Counted from the stretch's first letter, positions 48,544-59,815 are shown. The stretch: 64,000 nt of DNA from Phymorhynchus buccinoides (GCA_017654935.2 CM065699.1:49514372-49578371), one strand, 5' to 3'. The notes: a model not told the origin generated them from the sequence alone. Made by a program: numbers and translations.

Positions 48544-48600
48544 AATAAACCTTGGTTTTTTGCTTGAAAAGTGAAACAAATGTGTGTGTGGTTTTTTTTT
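48544..48600 (+). terminator. Candidate ORC6 polyadenylation signal
   Basis: AATAAA at 48544-48549 followed 30-50 bases later by a GT/T-rich stretch (TGTGTGTGTGGTTTTTTTTT). It is the best-looking signal downstream of ORC6, but would imply a 3'UTR of about 1.75 kb. Other AATAAA hexamers exist in the MITEs. Confidence 0.4.
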
Positions 48601-49065
48601 CAATTTCATTATCACTATCATCATGACGAATAAAATGAAGGCTAACGAAGCTCAGTGTTCAGAGTATAAATCAGTCAATGTATGAATGTTTCTTTATTTT
48701 TCATCAACCATGACTTCCAAGATAGCAGAAGATATAACTGCTATTGTGGAAGGCTGGGCTCTTTTTTTTCTGTCTCATCTTCCATGACATCAGTGGCATT
48801 GCTGCCACGCAGTTAATTCCAAGTCCCAACTCACAGCCACACTCCGGTTTGTCTTCGCGAAATTCGAAAATCAGCAATCCAAGGGGAGCGAATCTATGTT
48901 AGGTCGTCAAGAAGACACCCAACCGAGGAGACACTGCACTGCTGCTGAGCTCAGTGGAGGAGTCTGTTCCGAGCTAGCACACGCAGGACTCCACCTTCTA
49001 AGGGCTGGGATAGAATTTGTTCATGATTAACTCATTCAAGTCGTTCCACCCATATATGTCCGGAA
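48601..49065. other. Intergenic stretch, little of note
   Basis: No frame or RNA gene seen. The last 40 bases are the left end of the 'CTCATTCAAGTCGTTCC' MITE, cut short by the next element. Confidence 0.5.
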
Positions 49066-49190
49066 TTAACCCTTTCACCGCCAGTCATCTTTGAGCCAAA
49101 ATTTTCAATTAAACTTACTTGGCTACAAAAAAGATTTCGTCAGCAATATTGTGGGATTTCTCTGTGACACATTTAGAATAGGGTCAATAA
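49066..49190. mobile_element. TTAA-type MITE ('CCCTTTCACCGCCA' family), truncated
   Basis: TTAACCCTTTCACCGCCAGT to 'tagaatagggtcaataataa'; right half missing. Confidence 0.65.
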
Positions 49191-50055
49191 TAATACAGTG
49201 GATTCTTAATACAGTTGACTACGCTTATATCCGCGAAGCGGGTAGTAACCAGCTAGTACCATATAGTCGATTGGCATTAACCAACAAAGGTCTTGACCTT
49301 TGACCTTGGACGTGTCTAAAGTGAAAATAGAGTGTCACCATAGGCCGTTATCTGAAATATATAGCACACAGAAGAACATTTCTGTTTTGAAGGTCAAACT
49401 TCAAGGTCATGGTCAGCACGGTCATGAATATCGAAAGAAACTTTCCTTTTTAAGATGCCTACACCTCTGCCAAATTTGATCAAAACCGTTCCAGTAGTTT
49501 TTAAGATAATCGATGCACAGGCAAACACACAGACCCGGCGGTCATAGTACCGGTCCTCTTGTCGGGTAGTAATAAATTCCATTATTTACCATCTAGTGCA
49601 AAAGACGGAACAGCTTATCTTGAGGTGCCCCGCTCGTCCCAGCTAGTAGGCCTATTTATTTTGGCTCGGAGAGCTATTGTTTTTGTCTGGTCCGTCCATC
49701 CGTCCGGTGTCCGTCCGTCCGGCGTGCCTCCGTCCGTCCGGCTATTCGTCCGTTTTTCTCAAAAACTATTCAGTGTATCATCAAATTTCGTATACTAGTT
49801 TGCCAAGATGCAAGCTATCCACTGATGTATTTAGTTTTACATTAAGGTCAAGGTCATGCCAGTTACGGGGTTCAAACCCTGAAACACATAATCGCTAATA
49901 TCTCGCTAAGTTTTGCGTGTATTTCAATGCAGTTTTTTTCACAACATTTCTTGATGAATGGTCTATAACACAGTTGTCATGAATTTTTCTGTGCGCATGA
50001 TCGCGCGCGCTCAAAGCACGGGTCCGAACCCCAAGGCTATATATAAAAAACTATT

Positions 50056-50150
50056 CAGTTACGTGCTGTTTTGATGCGTTTTTATGTAGTTACGTGCTGT
50101 TTTGATGCGTTTTTATGTAGTTACATGCTGTTTTGATGCGTTTTTATGTA
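50056..50150 (+). repeat. Three tandem 33-bp units
   Basis: 'agttacgtgctgttttgatg' plus 'cgtttttatgt' three times. Confidence 0.9.
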
Positions 50151-50308
50151 TGTGTACAACCGACACATTCCGATTTCGGAGTAGCTCGGCGATGCTGCGA
50201 GGGGACTTTGCAGCCGCTCGGCGTTGCACTTGTCTTAAACTTTTTTTGGAGGGGTCTAAACCTTTGCTGTGGGGACTGGTCCTCTGTTTTCATACAGAGC
50301 GAGACGGC

Positions 50309-50475
50309 TACAGTGGACCCTCCCTTATAAGACCTTCAAAAATCATCCAAAATGAGGTCGTCTTATAAGGGAGGGGTCTTATAAGAGGTAATTTTAATAC
50401 TTACAAAGAAGGGCAATGTCTCAGAGAAGTAGGTCTTAAGTGGGAGTGAGTCTTATAATGGGAGGTCTTATAGCA
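50309..50475. mobile_element. Pogo-like MITE, right end truncated
   Basis: TACAGTGGACCCTCCCTTAT and family body; ends at 'gggaggtcttatagcatag' without the final TIR. Confidence 0.8.
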
Positions 50476-51599
50476 TAGATGTACAGACAGTCACAAAAGA
50501 GGTTCTTTGTTGAGTTGCAAGGGCCTATGATCGTAGTCTTACTTTTACAGAACAGGGAGAACAATGACAGGCAGACTGTTGCCAATCGCTATGGGACTAT
50601 GATAACAAGGGCGTCGCCGAGCGGCAGACATGTCCGTCACCAGCAATGCCACGCACTTGCGACACCCCGTAGAGTGTCACATCCTGACACAAAATTGGAA
50701 GGGATTCTGTCTTCTAGTTCACGAGATACAGCTTGAAGAAGAAATATATAGCGCAAAGAAGGAAATTTCGGTTTTCAAGGTCAAGGTCAGCATGGTGATA
50801 ATTTATGCTCGGATGTTTTCTTCTCTAGGGTATACAGTACCACACACAATCTGAAGCGCTTCTGTCAAGTACCAATGTGGAAAATATGGCTTAAAACCCA
50901 ATGTGTAGACCCCTACCACTTTCAAGGCCTACTGATCGCCCGGACCGTGACCTTGACCTTGATCGGTATGCCACCATCAGAACGGGCATAAGCCAAAGTA
51001 CCTTCATGCCAAATTTGAAGACTCTAACACTAACGGTGTGGGAGTTATGGCCCCTGAAAGATTTTCGGTTTTCAAGGTCGTACGCCAAGGTCAAGGTCAC
51101 GACGGCAAAATGGTTTGCGCGGATGCCTTCCTCTCATGGTGACACACCAGCACACAAAATTTGACGTGATTCTGTCAACCCGTTCGAAAGATATCCTTGG
51201 GACAGACAGAAGGAGAAAAAAATGACCCTCCGATTTTCAGGCTCCAGCGATCTTTTTGACCTTGACCTTGACCTTGATCGGTATGCCATCATCAGAACGA
51301 GCATAAGCCAAACCACCTTCATACCAAGTTTCAACATCCTATGTTGATCGGTGCCCGAGATATGGCTAAAAATAGATTTTCGGTTTTCAAGGTCGTACGT
51401 CAAGGTCACGACGGCAAAATGGTTTGCGCCGATCTCTTCCTATTAAGGAGGCACACCTTCACACACAATTTGACGCGATTCGGTCAAGCGGTTCGGGAGA
51501 TATCCTTGGGACAGACAGAAGAAAAAAAACCCAACAAAAACAAACAAAAAAATACAAACCAGCCCATCGCAAAGTCCGTTCACCTTCGGTGACGGACAA

Positions 51600-53341
51600 A
51601 AATGATCAGACTATACTACCGTCGGCCACGGTCAGACCCCCATGGTGTTTAAGCCACCGTTCCGAGAGAGAGAAAAATAGAGATTTTACGCCCTCTGAGC
51701 CAACAGGCTATTTGAGGCATTTTGATTTATAAAGATCCTAGAAAAAAGGTGGATTTTAAGTTTTATAAGATGAAGTTTTTAGAAGAATAAGTTATTTATT
51801 TTATCAGAGTTTATAAAGAATTTTTTATTTTAATAGCGCAAGCTGAAGAATATAAAATTTAAGTTTGTGATAAAATATTTTGTTTTTAAAAGATATTTAG
51901 CTGTTTGCTTTTAAGTCTGGCAGATTGGGGGAGGTCTGATTAAAAAAACCCCAGGGCTACAGTTTAAAATTCATGCATTTTAGGCTCAACTGAGCAATTG
52001 GATAAAAACAATCCGTGTTTGTGCTCGGGAAGAGCTTTATTATTAAAATTCTTGACAGGCAGAAGCCTGTGTTCAAGCTAATATACAGTTTAAAAAACTT
52101 TTCAAAAAAGTTATGAAAAAGTACAAGTTATTCTTTTATTTCCTTTTTCTATATATACATTTTTTATATAAGGCTATCCTATTAGGTTTTGGTCCCTTGG
52201 GACCAAACACAACTAATAGTTACCTAGAGGTTTTTAATTATAAATTTATTTGATACAGAGACAACTGTCAAAAAAATTTTTGGCCAAAAAGCTATTAATA
52301 TTAATATGTACATTGTTATTATGTACACAACTTTTACAGACAAACTGTTTAAACTTTTTACAAGTAACGTTATTGTTTAATATTTAAATTATAACTAAGT
52401 TGAATTTTTAAACTATGTTAAAGTTTTAACAAGTGTTTAATTTATTTAATATTGTCCATAGGGCAAAGTATAATGTTATTTTCACGTATGTGAATTTATA
52501 AAATTTGTGTTAAAAATTTATGTTCTACTCTAGTCAAGCTACGGGACTCAACCCTATAGCTTTAAAATTGTTTTGTTAAAATCTATGTCTTAAAATTGTT
52601 TAATATGTAAAATAAGTTAAGATTTGATAAAAAGGACGAGTTTATAACTATTAAGGTTCCATAGTTATATTAAAAGTTGCTATTAAAATCTAGTTTGTTT
52701 TATGTATATTTTGGTCTTACCTGACCGTATGTGATTTAGTTATTTAACTAGATAAAATCTAGTGAGAGGTCATTATTTTATATAAAGTTGTTTATGAGTA
52801 GGGGAACATACCGCCAGAGGCCACCATTGTTGTAAATAATCTTATGTGTTCCATCTGATCCCAGGGGGGGGTAGCAACAAAGACTCCCCCGCCCCTGATG
52901 TCACGGTGGAATGTGAGATAAGTGAGATTAATAAAAGTTGTTATTTATAATTAAATGGTTTTTAAGAGGATGGTATAAGAGTTGAGGGTGGGGATGGTTA
53001 ACGACTCCTGTATGCTCGGGACGGAGGGAGGGAGGGGAAGGGACCCCTCCTCTCCGCCCCGAGCAGTGACAGGACACCGCATGGGCAGTCCCAAAAAGGG
53101 GGGGGAGCACAAGCGTAAAACGCAACGGTTACGAAAGATACCTCCGTTGTGTGTGCCGGACACCCATCTGCATAGGAGAGGGGTTTTTTAAAAAATAGTG
53201 GGCTCAAAAGAGTCACTTCAGCCCATCAGGCACATATTTTAGATAAAAAGGAAGTGGGGGTAAAGGGGGCGGGAATGCAGACAGGTATACGGCCCACACA
53301 CCAGAGGGACTCTATTCCCACCAGTAAAAATAGTTCCAGAT
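51600..53341 (-). other. AT-rich noncoding sequence 3' of the left non-LTR element
   Basis: From the ORF2 stop, the minus strand runs through a GC-rich 3'UTR (53341-52860, with 'ccctccctccctccgtcccg') into an AT-rich block with no frame. It holds a near-palindrome TTTGGTCCCTTGGGACCAAA at about 52187-52206. The element's exact 3' end is not clear; no poly(A) tail is seen, and the change to other repeats is near 51595-51650. Confidence 0.55.
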
Positions 53342-56300
53342 TTAAACAAGGTGCTTGAATGACACCTGGCCAATTGCCCCGGCGAGCCAAACCATTGGTG
53401 ACCAACCTAATTTATGGTGTTTACTTAAGATGTTCTTTTCGTTATATATTAAGTTATTTTGTTTGCATTTGTCTATAACAGGCTGTAGTTCCTTTTTTAT
53501 CTGACTACAGGGATCAAAAATATGCTTCAGACTAAAGATTTTTCCACATTTACATGGGGTGTTCCTGAACTTACATCGAATAGAATCAGTATAGAATCTG
53601 TTGATTCTGCCTTGAATTTTATGGGGAACGGGCAGGTGAAGACCACCACTGATAAATTTCCTGCACCGGAGTTGGGCTTCTAAATAGGAATCCAATTCCT
53701 CAGCCCATCTCCGGTACACACAACGTTTTAAATGGTTTTTAATCTCTGACAGAGACAATTTAATGTTTATAGACTGACCCTCGATGTGTTCAGCTGCCCT
53801 TTTGGCTGCTGTATCAGCAAGGTCATTCCCCGTGAGTCCCAAATGGGAGGGAATCCACATAATGGTTAAATTGGTACCTTTAATTCTTATTTGATGAATA
53901 AGGTTTTGTATCTCTTGAATGATTTTCCTTCTATTTTTTGTATTATTTTGCAATGCTTGTATCGAGGATAAGGAATCTGTGAGGATTGTCACCTGATACA
54001 ATGATTTTTGAAACTCGTTTATAAAAAAACAGGCCTCAAGAATTGCCCAGAGTTCTGCACTAAATATTGAGATTTTTGAATTTAGTTGAAAGGATTTAGT
54101 AATCTTGAGGGCTGGAATAGTAAAAGCGCACCCTATCTGTGAATCGGAGATCTTAGAACCGTCTGTATATATTAATAGGTGATGTTTAATCTCGGAAACT
54201 TTTTCTTTGGCCGCAACTGAAAGTAGATTTGGCTGATTTGATTTTGAGTACATTTGATGTAGAGCAGTATCAAAGTGTGCTGATTCCCATTCCCAATGTG
54301 GGATGGGGAATTTAGGATGAGTTTCAATATCATCTATTTCCAGGCCCGCCATGGAGAGCATTTCCCGGGAATAGTCTAATGGGTTGCAAACTTTTTGTGC
54401 AATAATTGGTTTTTGTTGTTGAAAGGATGGATGGTTATAAAAAGGGTCTTCAAATTCTTCCTTAAAGCTTTCTATAGAAAAATGATTTGTTGCATATAGT
54501 CTTGTAAGGAATGTAGAAGTGTTTAGTTTCATAAGATGTTTTATTGGAATCCAACCTATTATTCCGTAAATCAGGTTAGTATTTGCAAACTTTGGAACGT
54601 TGAGGGCAGCTTTTAGAGCTTTTAGCTCTATTATTTGTAGTTTATTTACTAGATTATCTGTGATGTTATGGAATGCTTCCATCCCATATGTTAGGCGACT
54701 GCGGACTAGAGCTTGTGTTAAAAGAACAAGAAACTTGGAGTTTTGAGCCCATGTCTGGGAAGAGATGATTCGAATAAAATTGGTGCCTTTTGTAGCTTTT
54801 TGGCAAAGGTGGTCAATATGTGGGCTCCAGTTAAGACGTGGAGTGAGAACCACCCCTAAAAACTTGACTTTATTAGTCATTGATTTTGGTTGGCCCAAAA
54901 TGTTAATATTGATATTTTTTTGGATTAGACTATGGCGAAAACACATGAACTCGCACTTGTCCGGGGACAGGGAGAATCCATTTTTCTGTAAGTAGTCAAT
55001 GATAAGATTAGTATTAGTTTGATGGTTTTGTAGGTGTATAGCTAGAGCTTTTGAACTTTTTGTGAATGCTGACGACCAGATGGCTATGTCGTCAGCATAC
55101 ATGGAAATTTGACAATTTTTGAGTTTTAATTTAGAAATGTCATGAATCATGATATTGAAGAGAGTTGGGGCTATGATGCTGCCTTGGGGGACCCCCATGT
55201 CAATTCGATGTATTTTTGACACGGAGGACCCCACTTTGACTCTTAAAGCACGGTTATTTATGAAGTTTTGTATAAAATTAAACATATTCCCGTGAATACC
55301 GAGACTGCTGACTTTATCTAGAAGCCTCCCATGCCAAACGGAGTCGTACGCCCCTTTGATGTCAAAGAAGGTGGCGAGGACTTTCCTGCGTCTCGCAAAG
55401 GCCTTTTTGACATAGGAGGTTAATCTTATAACTTGTTCCATGCAGCATCTATGTTTTCGAAAACCTGCCTGGAATTTGGGAAGAACGTTATTTTTTTCTA
55501 AATAGAAATCAAGTCTGCATTTTACGATACGCTCGTAAATTTTACCCAGATGTGGGGTGAGGGAAATGGGGCGGTAGCTTGCGGGGTCCCTAGCCGGTTT
55601 TCCAGGCTTAGGGATCCCAACTACCTGTGCCTCCTTCCATGCATTTGGGATTTCGCCCTCAGCCCAACATCCGGAATAAAAATGGTGCAAGACTTTAAGA
55701 AAAGATGGGGGCAATTTCTTGATAATTGTATAGGAGATAGGGTCATCTCCTGTTGCTTTATTTGTCTTCCTAATCATATTTATGGCGGCAGCAAGCTCGG
55801 TAATCTTTAGGGGAGCATTAATGATATGTGAATTGTCATTAGACTTTTCAAAACAATAGTTTACTTTACGTTTGTCCCGTTGAAAAACAGGCAAATGTTT
55901 TGTTTGGCTCGCCTGGGCAAATCGACTGGCCAGGACATCAGCGGTATCTGAGTCAGTAGTTGTTAATTTATCCCCATCTAGGACACGCGTGTTAATATTA
56001 TAGCCTTTATTTTGGACCCTCTTTAAGCGTTTCCACGCCTTGCCTAGGTCCTTAAAGTCAATAATGTCTTCCTTGTTAAAATAGTTTAGTTTAGCTTCGT
56101 TTATCAAATCGTCACATTCTTTTTCTGCTTTTAATTTTTCGTCAAAGTTTGGTTTAGTGGGATGTAGGTCAAAAAAGTTATATTTACGTTTTTTGTTTTT
56201 AATTGCTTTTTTGATTTCCTCGTTCCACCAAGGCTTACTATGGGGTTTTGAGGGTGGTATTGTTGTAGGGATAGCTAAATTTGCAGCTATTAGAATCTTT

Positions 56301-57154
56301 TTTCTGATGTTATCATAGTAAACTTCTCTGTTTAGGTCATTGAGGTCTTCAATTGTGTGTTTAGAAAGCAAGGATTGGAATAAAGGCCAATTAGCTTTTT
56401 CGAAATTAAATTTAGGTTCAGGTGGTAAATTGGTGTTGTTTGCTGCTAAATTCAGTTGTATAGAAATAGGTTTGTGGTCAGAGTGAAGAGGGTCCGAAAA
56501 GGTATACCACTCGTGATTTATCAATAAATTGGGACTGGCTAAAGAAAGATCGATAGCTTTTGGATAAAAGTGAGTAGAGGCATCTGGATAATATGTGGAA
56601 GAGCCATCATTTAGTAGAATTAATTGTGAGTCGTTAATTTCGTTGTAAAGGGAAGTGTCAGAGTATGTTTTTGTGCAGAAAGGTTCCCAGCTGATGTGGT
56701 GAGCATTGAAATCACCAACAATCAGCCAGGATTTTTCTGCAGTCAGATCTGAAAGCCAGTTAGAGATAGGCACTTTTGAGTATCCTTTGGGATAATAGAT
56801 GTTTAAAATGTTGATGAATTCGTTATTAACTTTAGTTTGAATCATTGTGGAATAACGCAGACCTATCAAATTCTCCTCTGGAGTTGGAACTTCAATGTAA
56901 TTTAGAGATTTATGAATATAGGTGGCTGTAGAGATCTTATCTACTTTGTTACTAACAGTTGGTGGATAATAATATCCAGTAATGTTGGGAAGTTTTCCAT
57001 ATGTTAAACGAATGGATTGCAGACAGAGTATTTGGTAAGAGATTTGTGAATTGGCTAGGAATTGAATTAAATAATCTTGTGTTGTATTTAGGGCACGACA
57101 GTTCCACTGCAGTACATTAAGTCCTTCGTGTAGGGTTGTGAAAAGAAGAGGATT
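53342..57154 (-). CDS. Non-LTR retrotransposon ORF2 (endonuclease, RT, RNase H), left arm, intact
   Basis: 1270 codons open on the minus strand from just after an in-frame TAA (57157-57155), with no clear ATG at the front, to the stop at 53342. Order: AP-endonuclease (LQWNCRALN; LQSIRL; VGDFNAHHISW; SDHKPI), RT (ASYRPISLTPHLGK; FDIKGAYDSVWH motif A; GVPQGSIIAPTLFN motif B; MYADDIAIW motif C, intact), RNase H (YTDGSK; SAELWAILEA; LTDSLSS; PSHLGLTGNDLADTAA) and a terminal C-x-C...H...C knuckle (CKCGKIFSLKHIFDPC). The RNase H after RT places it near the I/Jockey group. The endonuclease Glu expected in 'LQE' is Ser. Confidence 0.93.
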   Translation of the reverse strand, partial: NPLLFTTLHEGLNVLQWNCRALNTTQDYLIQFLANSQISYQILCLQSIRLTYGKLPNITGYYYPPTVSNKVDKISTATYIHKSLNYIEVPTPEENLIGLRYSTMIQTKVNNEFINILNIYYPKGYSKVPISNWLSDLTAEKSWLIVGDFNAHHISWEPFCTKTYSDTSLYNEINDSQLILLNDGSSTYYPDASTHFYPKAIDLSLASPNLLINHEWYTFSDPLHSDHKPISIQLNLAANNTNLPPEPKFNFEKANWPLFQSLLSKHTIEDLNDLNREVYYDNIRKKILIAANLAIPTTIPPSKPHSKPWWNEEIKKAIKNKKRKYNFFDLHPTKPNFDEKLKAEKECDDLINEAKLNYFNKEDIIDFKDLGKAWKRLKRVQNKGYNINTRVLDGDKLTTTDSDTADVLASRFAQASQTKHLPVFQRDKRKVNYCFEKSNDNSHIINAPLKITELAAAINMIRKTNKATGDDPISYTIIKKLPPSFLKVLHHFYSGCWAEGEIPNAWKEAQVVGIPKPGKPARDPASYRPISLTPHLGKIYERIVKCRLDFYLEKNNVLPKFQAGFRKHRCCMEQVIRLTSYVKKAFARRRKVLATFFDIKGAYDSVWHGRLLDKVSSLGIHGNMFNFIQNFINNRALRVKVGSSVSKIHRIDMGVPQGSIIAPTLFNIMIHDISKLKLKNCQISMYADDIAIWSSAFTKSSKALAIHLQNHQTNTNLIIDYLQKNGFSLSPDKCEFMCFRHSLIQKNININILGQPKSMTNKVKFLGVVLTPRLNWSPHIDHLCQKATKGTNFIRIISSQTWAQNSKFLVLLTQALVRSRLTYGMEAFHNITDNLVNKLQIIELKALKAALNVPKFANTNLIYGIIGWIPIKHLMKLNTSTFLTRLYATNHFSIESFKEEFEDPFYNHPSFQQQKPIIAQKVCNPLDYSREMLSMAGLEIDDIETHPKFPIPHWEWESAHFDTALHQMYSKSNQPNLLSVAAKEKVSEIKHHLLIYTDGSKISDSQIGCAFTIPALKITKSFQLNSKISIFSAELWAILEACFFINEFQKSLYQVTILTDSLSSIQALQNNTKNRRKIIQEIQNLIHQIRIKGTNLTIMWIPSHLGLTGNDLADTAAKRAAEHIEGQSINIKLSLSEIKNHLKRCVYRRWAEELDSYLEAQLRCRKFISGGLHLPVPHKIQGRINRFYTDSIRCKFRNTPCKCGKIFSLKHIFDPCSQIKKELQPVIDKCKQNNLIYNEKNILSKHHKLGWSPMVWLAGAIGQVSFKHLV

Positions 57155-57177
57155 TTAAGACTAGTCAGATATAAAGA

Positions 57178-57591
57178 TTAAGGTAGGACTTTGGGTTTCG
57201 CTTTCTGCGAACCCAATCTAAGTCTTGTTGTCTGTGGTGCTGGAGAGGCACCACAGGCAATCTCTGCCAGTTGCATCATATTTACAGCATTTCTTGGATC
57301 TATGGGAAGGTCATCAGTGTCTGTGATTAAAGAGGATAAATCCTCAATTAAGTTCTTTGGCTGATTCGTAGTTCTGGCTTGTGCCAGACTTCGTAAGATA
57401 CGGGTTATGAATGATTCTTTTATGGATTTGTTTTCCTCTTTAGGAATATTCAGGTTTACTAGTTGAGAAGTTGCTGTGTGAGTTTGTTTTGTCAGTGTAT
57501 TGTCAATGTGCTTGGTTATGGTCGTCATTATTGTTTCAGTCATTTTTGTCAGTTGTTTGGATATCATTTCTTCAACTTTTTCCTCAGTCAT
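57178..57591 (-). CDS. Non-LTR ORF1, C-terminal part, left arm
   Basis: MTEEKVEEMISKQL to SQKAKPKVLP, then stop 24 bases before the ORF2 frame opens. Lys/Thr/Ile-rich, no named domain. It lies in a different frame from the zinc-knuckle part just upstream, the two being joined across a 16-base A tract (57629-57644 on the minus strand). Confidence 0.75.
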   Translation of the reverse strand: MTEEKVEEMISKQLTKMTETIMTTITKHIDNTLTKQTHTATSQLVNLNIPKEENKSIKESFITRILRSLAQARTTNQPKNLIEDLSSLITDTDDLPIDPRNAVNMMQLAEIACGASPAPQTTRLRLGSQKAKPKVLP

Positions 57592-58130
57592 TTGTTCTGT
57601 GTTTCTGTATGATCTTTTTCTTTTTTTCTTTTTTTTTTTTTTTTCGTTTCTGGGCTGTAGGTGAAGAGGTGATCACCTCCGCCTCCCCCATGACCTCCAC
57701 ATGTGAATGGTCTAGGGGAGCCGGAGTAGGCTGATCTTTAGGCTTTGTTGTTGGTTTATTGTTTCTGACCCTACTGGCGTATGAGTCAGCCGACCCCCCA
57801 AGTGGGATCGGCTGAACTCTCCAGCTAGGGTCCACTGTAGGAGTGTTTATTTTTGGTTGTTTTTCTTTTAGTTCTTTTTCTGACTGTAGAGTGTCTTTTG
57901 CCCTCCTGATGGCCTCACTGTAGGGCAAGAAAGCTTCTCCTCTGATTTTGTTGGCCCTCAGTCTCAGCTGATACTGAGGGCACCCTTGATAGGCGGCAGA
58001 ATGTCCGCCGCCACAGTTTACGCATTTATGACTTTGATTGCACAGTTGTGCTGAATGTCCAGGGGCAGAGCACCTGGTGCAAACTTCCACTTTCGCTCTA
58101 CATTGGTTTGGACCGTGCCCATATCGAGCA
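57584..58130 (-). CDS. Non-LTR ORF1 (gag) zinc-knuckle part, left arm, 5'-truncated
   Basis: From the palindrome centre: RYGHGPNQC (end of a first knuckle), VCTRCSAPGHSAQLC (C-x2-C-x4-H-x4-C), KCVNCGGGHSAAYQGC (third knuckle), then a Pro/Lys-rich region and a Lys run from the A tract. The N-terminal part of gag is missing; upstream codons are read from the opposite arm and are not genuine. Confidence 0.85.
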
Positions 58131-59080
58131 CGGTCCCCAACCAATGCAGAGCGAAAGTGGAAATTTGCACCAGGTGCTCTGCCCTCGGAACATTCAGCAC
58201 ACACAGTGCAAATCAAAAGTTCATAAAATGCATTAACTGTGGCGGCGGATCATTCAGCTGCCTATCAAGGGTGCCCTCAGTATCAGCTGAGACTGAGGGC
58301 CAATAAAATTAGAGGAGAAGCCTTTTTGCCCTACAGCGAGGCCATCAGGAGGGCAAAAGATAACTCTACAGTCAGAAAAAGAACTAAAAGAAACAACAAC
58401 CAAAAATAAACACTCCCACAGTGGACCCTAGCTGGAGAGTTCAGCCGATCCCACTTGGGGGGTCGGCTGACTCATACGCCAGTAGGGTCAGAAACAATAA
58501 ACCCACAACAAAGCCTAAAGATCAGCCTGCTCCGGCTCCCCTAGACCACTCACACGTGGAGGATCATGGGGGAGGCGGAGGTGATCACCTCTTCACTCTA
58601 CAGCCCAGAAACGAAAAAAAAAGAAAAAAAGGAAAAGATCACACAGAAACTCAGAACAAATCACTATCACTGAAGAAAAAGTCGAAGAGATGATTTCTAA
58701 GCAACTTGACAAAAATGACTGAGACAATAATGACGACCATAACTAAGCACATTGACAATACACTGACTAAACAAACTCACACAGCAACTTCTCAACTAGT
58801 AAATCTGAATATTCCTAAAGAGGAAAACAAATCCATAAAGGAATCATTCATAACCCGTATCTTACGAAGTCTGGCACAAGCCAGAACCACAAATCAACCG
58901 AAGAACTTTAATTGAGGATTTATCCTCTTTAATCACAGACACTGACGACCTTCCCATAGATCCAAGAAATGCTGCAAATATGATGCAACTGGCAGAGATT
59001 GCCTGTGGTGCCTCTCCAGCACCACAGACAACAAGACATAGATTGGGTTCGCAGAAAGCGAAACCCAAAGTCCCACCTTA
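58128..59080 (+). pseudogene. Non-LTR ORF1 remnant, right arm
   Basis: The same gag region as the left arm on the + strand but with several indels (first at GGTCCCCAACC near the centre). Recognisable pieces are CINCGGG, DPSWRVQPIPLGGSADSYAS and TKMTETIMTTITKHIDNTLT. Non-functional. Confidence 0.85.
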
Positions 59081-59104
59081 ATCTTTATATCTGACTAGTC
59101 TTAA

Positions 59105-59815
59105 AATCCTCTTCTTTTCACAATCCTACACGAAGGACTTAATGTACTGCAGTGGAACTGTCGTTCCCTAAATACAACACAAGATTATTTAATTCAATTT
59201 CTAGCTAATTCACAAATTTCTTATCAAATACTCTGTCTGCAATCCATTCGTTTAACATATGGAAAACTTCCCAACATTACTGGATATTACTATCCACCAA
59301 CTGTTAGTAACAAAGTAGATAAGATCTCTACAGCCACCTATATTCATAAATCTCTAAATTACATTGAAGTTCCAACTCCAGAGGAGAATTTGATAGGTCT
59401 GCGTTATTCCACAATGATTCAAACTAAAGTTAATAACGAATTCATCAACATTTTAAACATCTATTATCCTAAAGGATACTCAAAAGTGCCTATCTCTAAC
59501 TGGCTTTCAGATCTGACTACAGATAAATCCTGGCTGATTGTTGGTGATTTTAATGCTCACCACATCAGCTGGGAACCTTTCTGCACAAAAACATACTCTG
59601 ACACTTCCCTTTACAACGAAATTAACGACTCACAACTAATTCTACTAAATGATGGCTCTTCCACATATTATCCAGATGCCTCTACTCACTTTTATTCAAA
59701 AGCTATCGATCTTTCTTTAGCCAGTCCTAATTTATTGATAAATCACGAGTGGTATACCTTTTCGGACCCTCTTCACTCTGACCACAAACCTATTTCCATA
59801 CAACTGAACATTTAG
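59105..59815 (+). pseudogene. Non-LTR ORF2, endonuclease part, right arm, ended by frameshift
   Basis: LQWNCRSLN, LQSIRL, VGDFNAHHISW, SDHKPISIQLN, then TAG at 59813-59815 caused by an indel (ACATTTAGCC against ATTTAGC on the left arm). The rest of ORF2 continues in another frame. Confidence 0.9.

Larger units (their letters stand above)
46811..48600 (+). other. Probable ORC6 3'UTR and flank, MITE-rich
   Basis: No coding frame after TAG. Contains nested pogo-like MITEs, the partial foldback at 47382, a small MITE and an inverted 'GCTAGAAGAGTTAA' element. 47150-47380 and 48070-48540 show nothing else. Confidence 0.5.
49230..51595. repeat. Complex intergenic repeats rich in AGGTCA half-sites
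   Basis: A roughly 300-bp unit repeats three times ('cggttttcaaggtc' at about 50773, 51067 and 51380) with matching 'ccttgatcggtatgcca', 'acagacagaag' and 'catcagaacg' blocks. TGACCT/AGGTCA occurs many times, often as adjacent pairs (49294-49307, 49845, 50780, 50948, 51085, 51257-51275). A CCGTCCGT-rich tract is at 49690-49752. Confidence 0.8.

Noticed and set aside
53342..57154. Host gene encoding a reverse transcriptase-like protein
   Set aside because: Gag plus endonuclease plus RT plus RNase H, and a second copy in the palindrome, show a retrotransposon.
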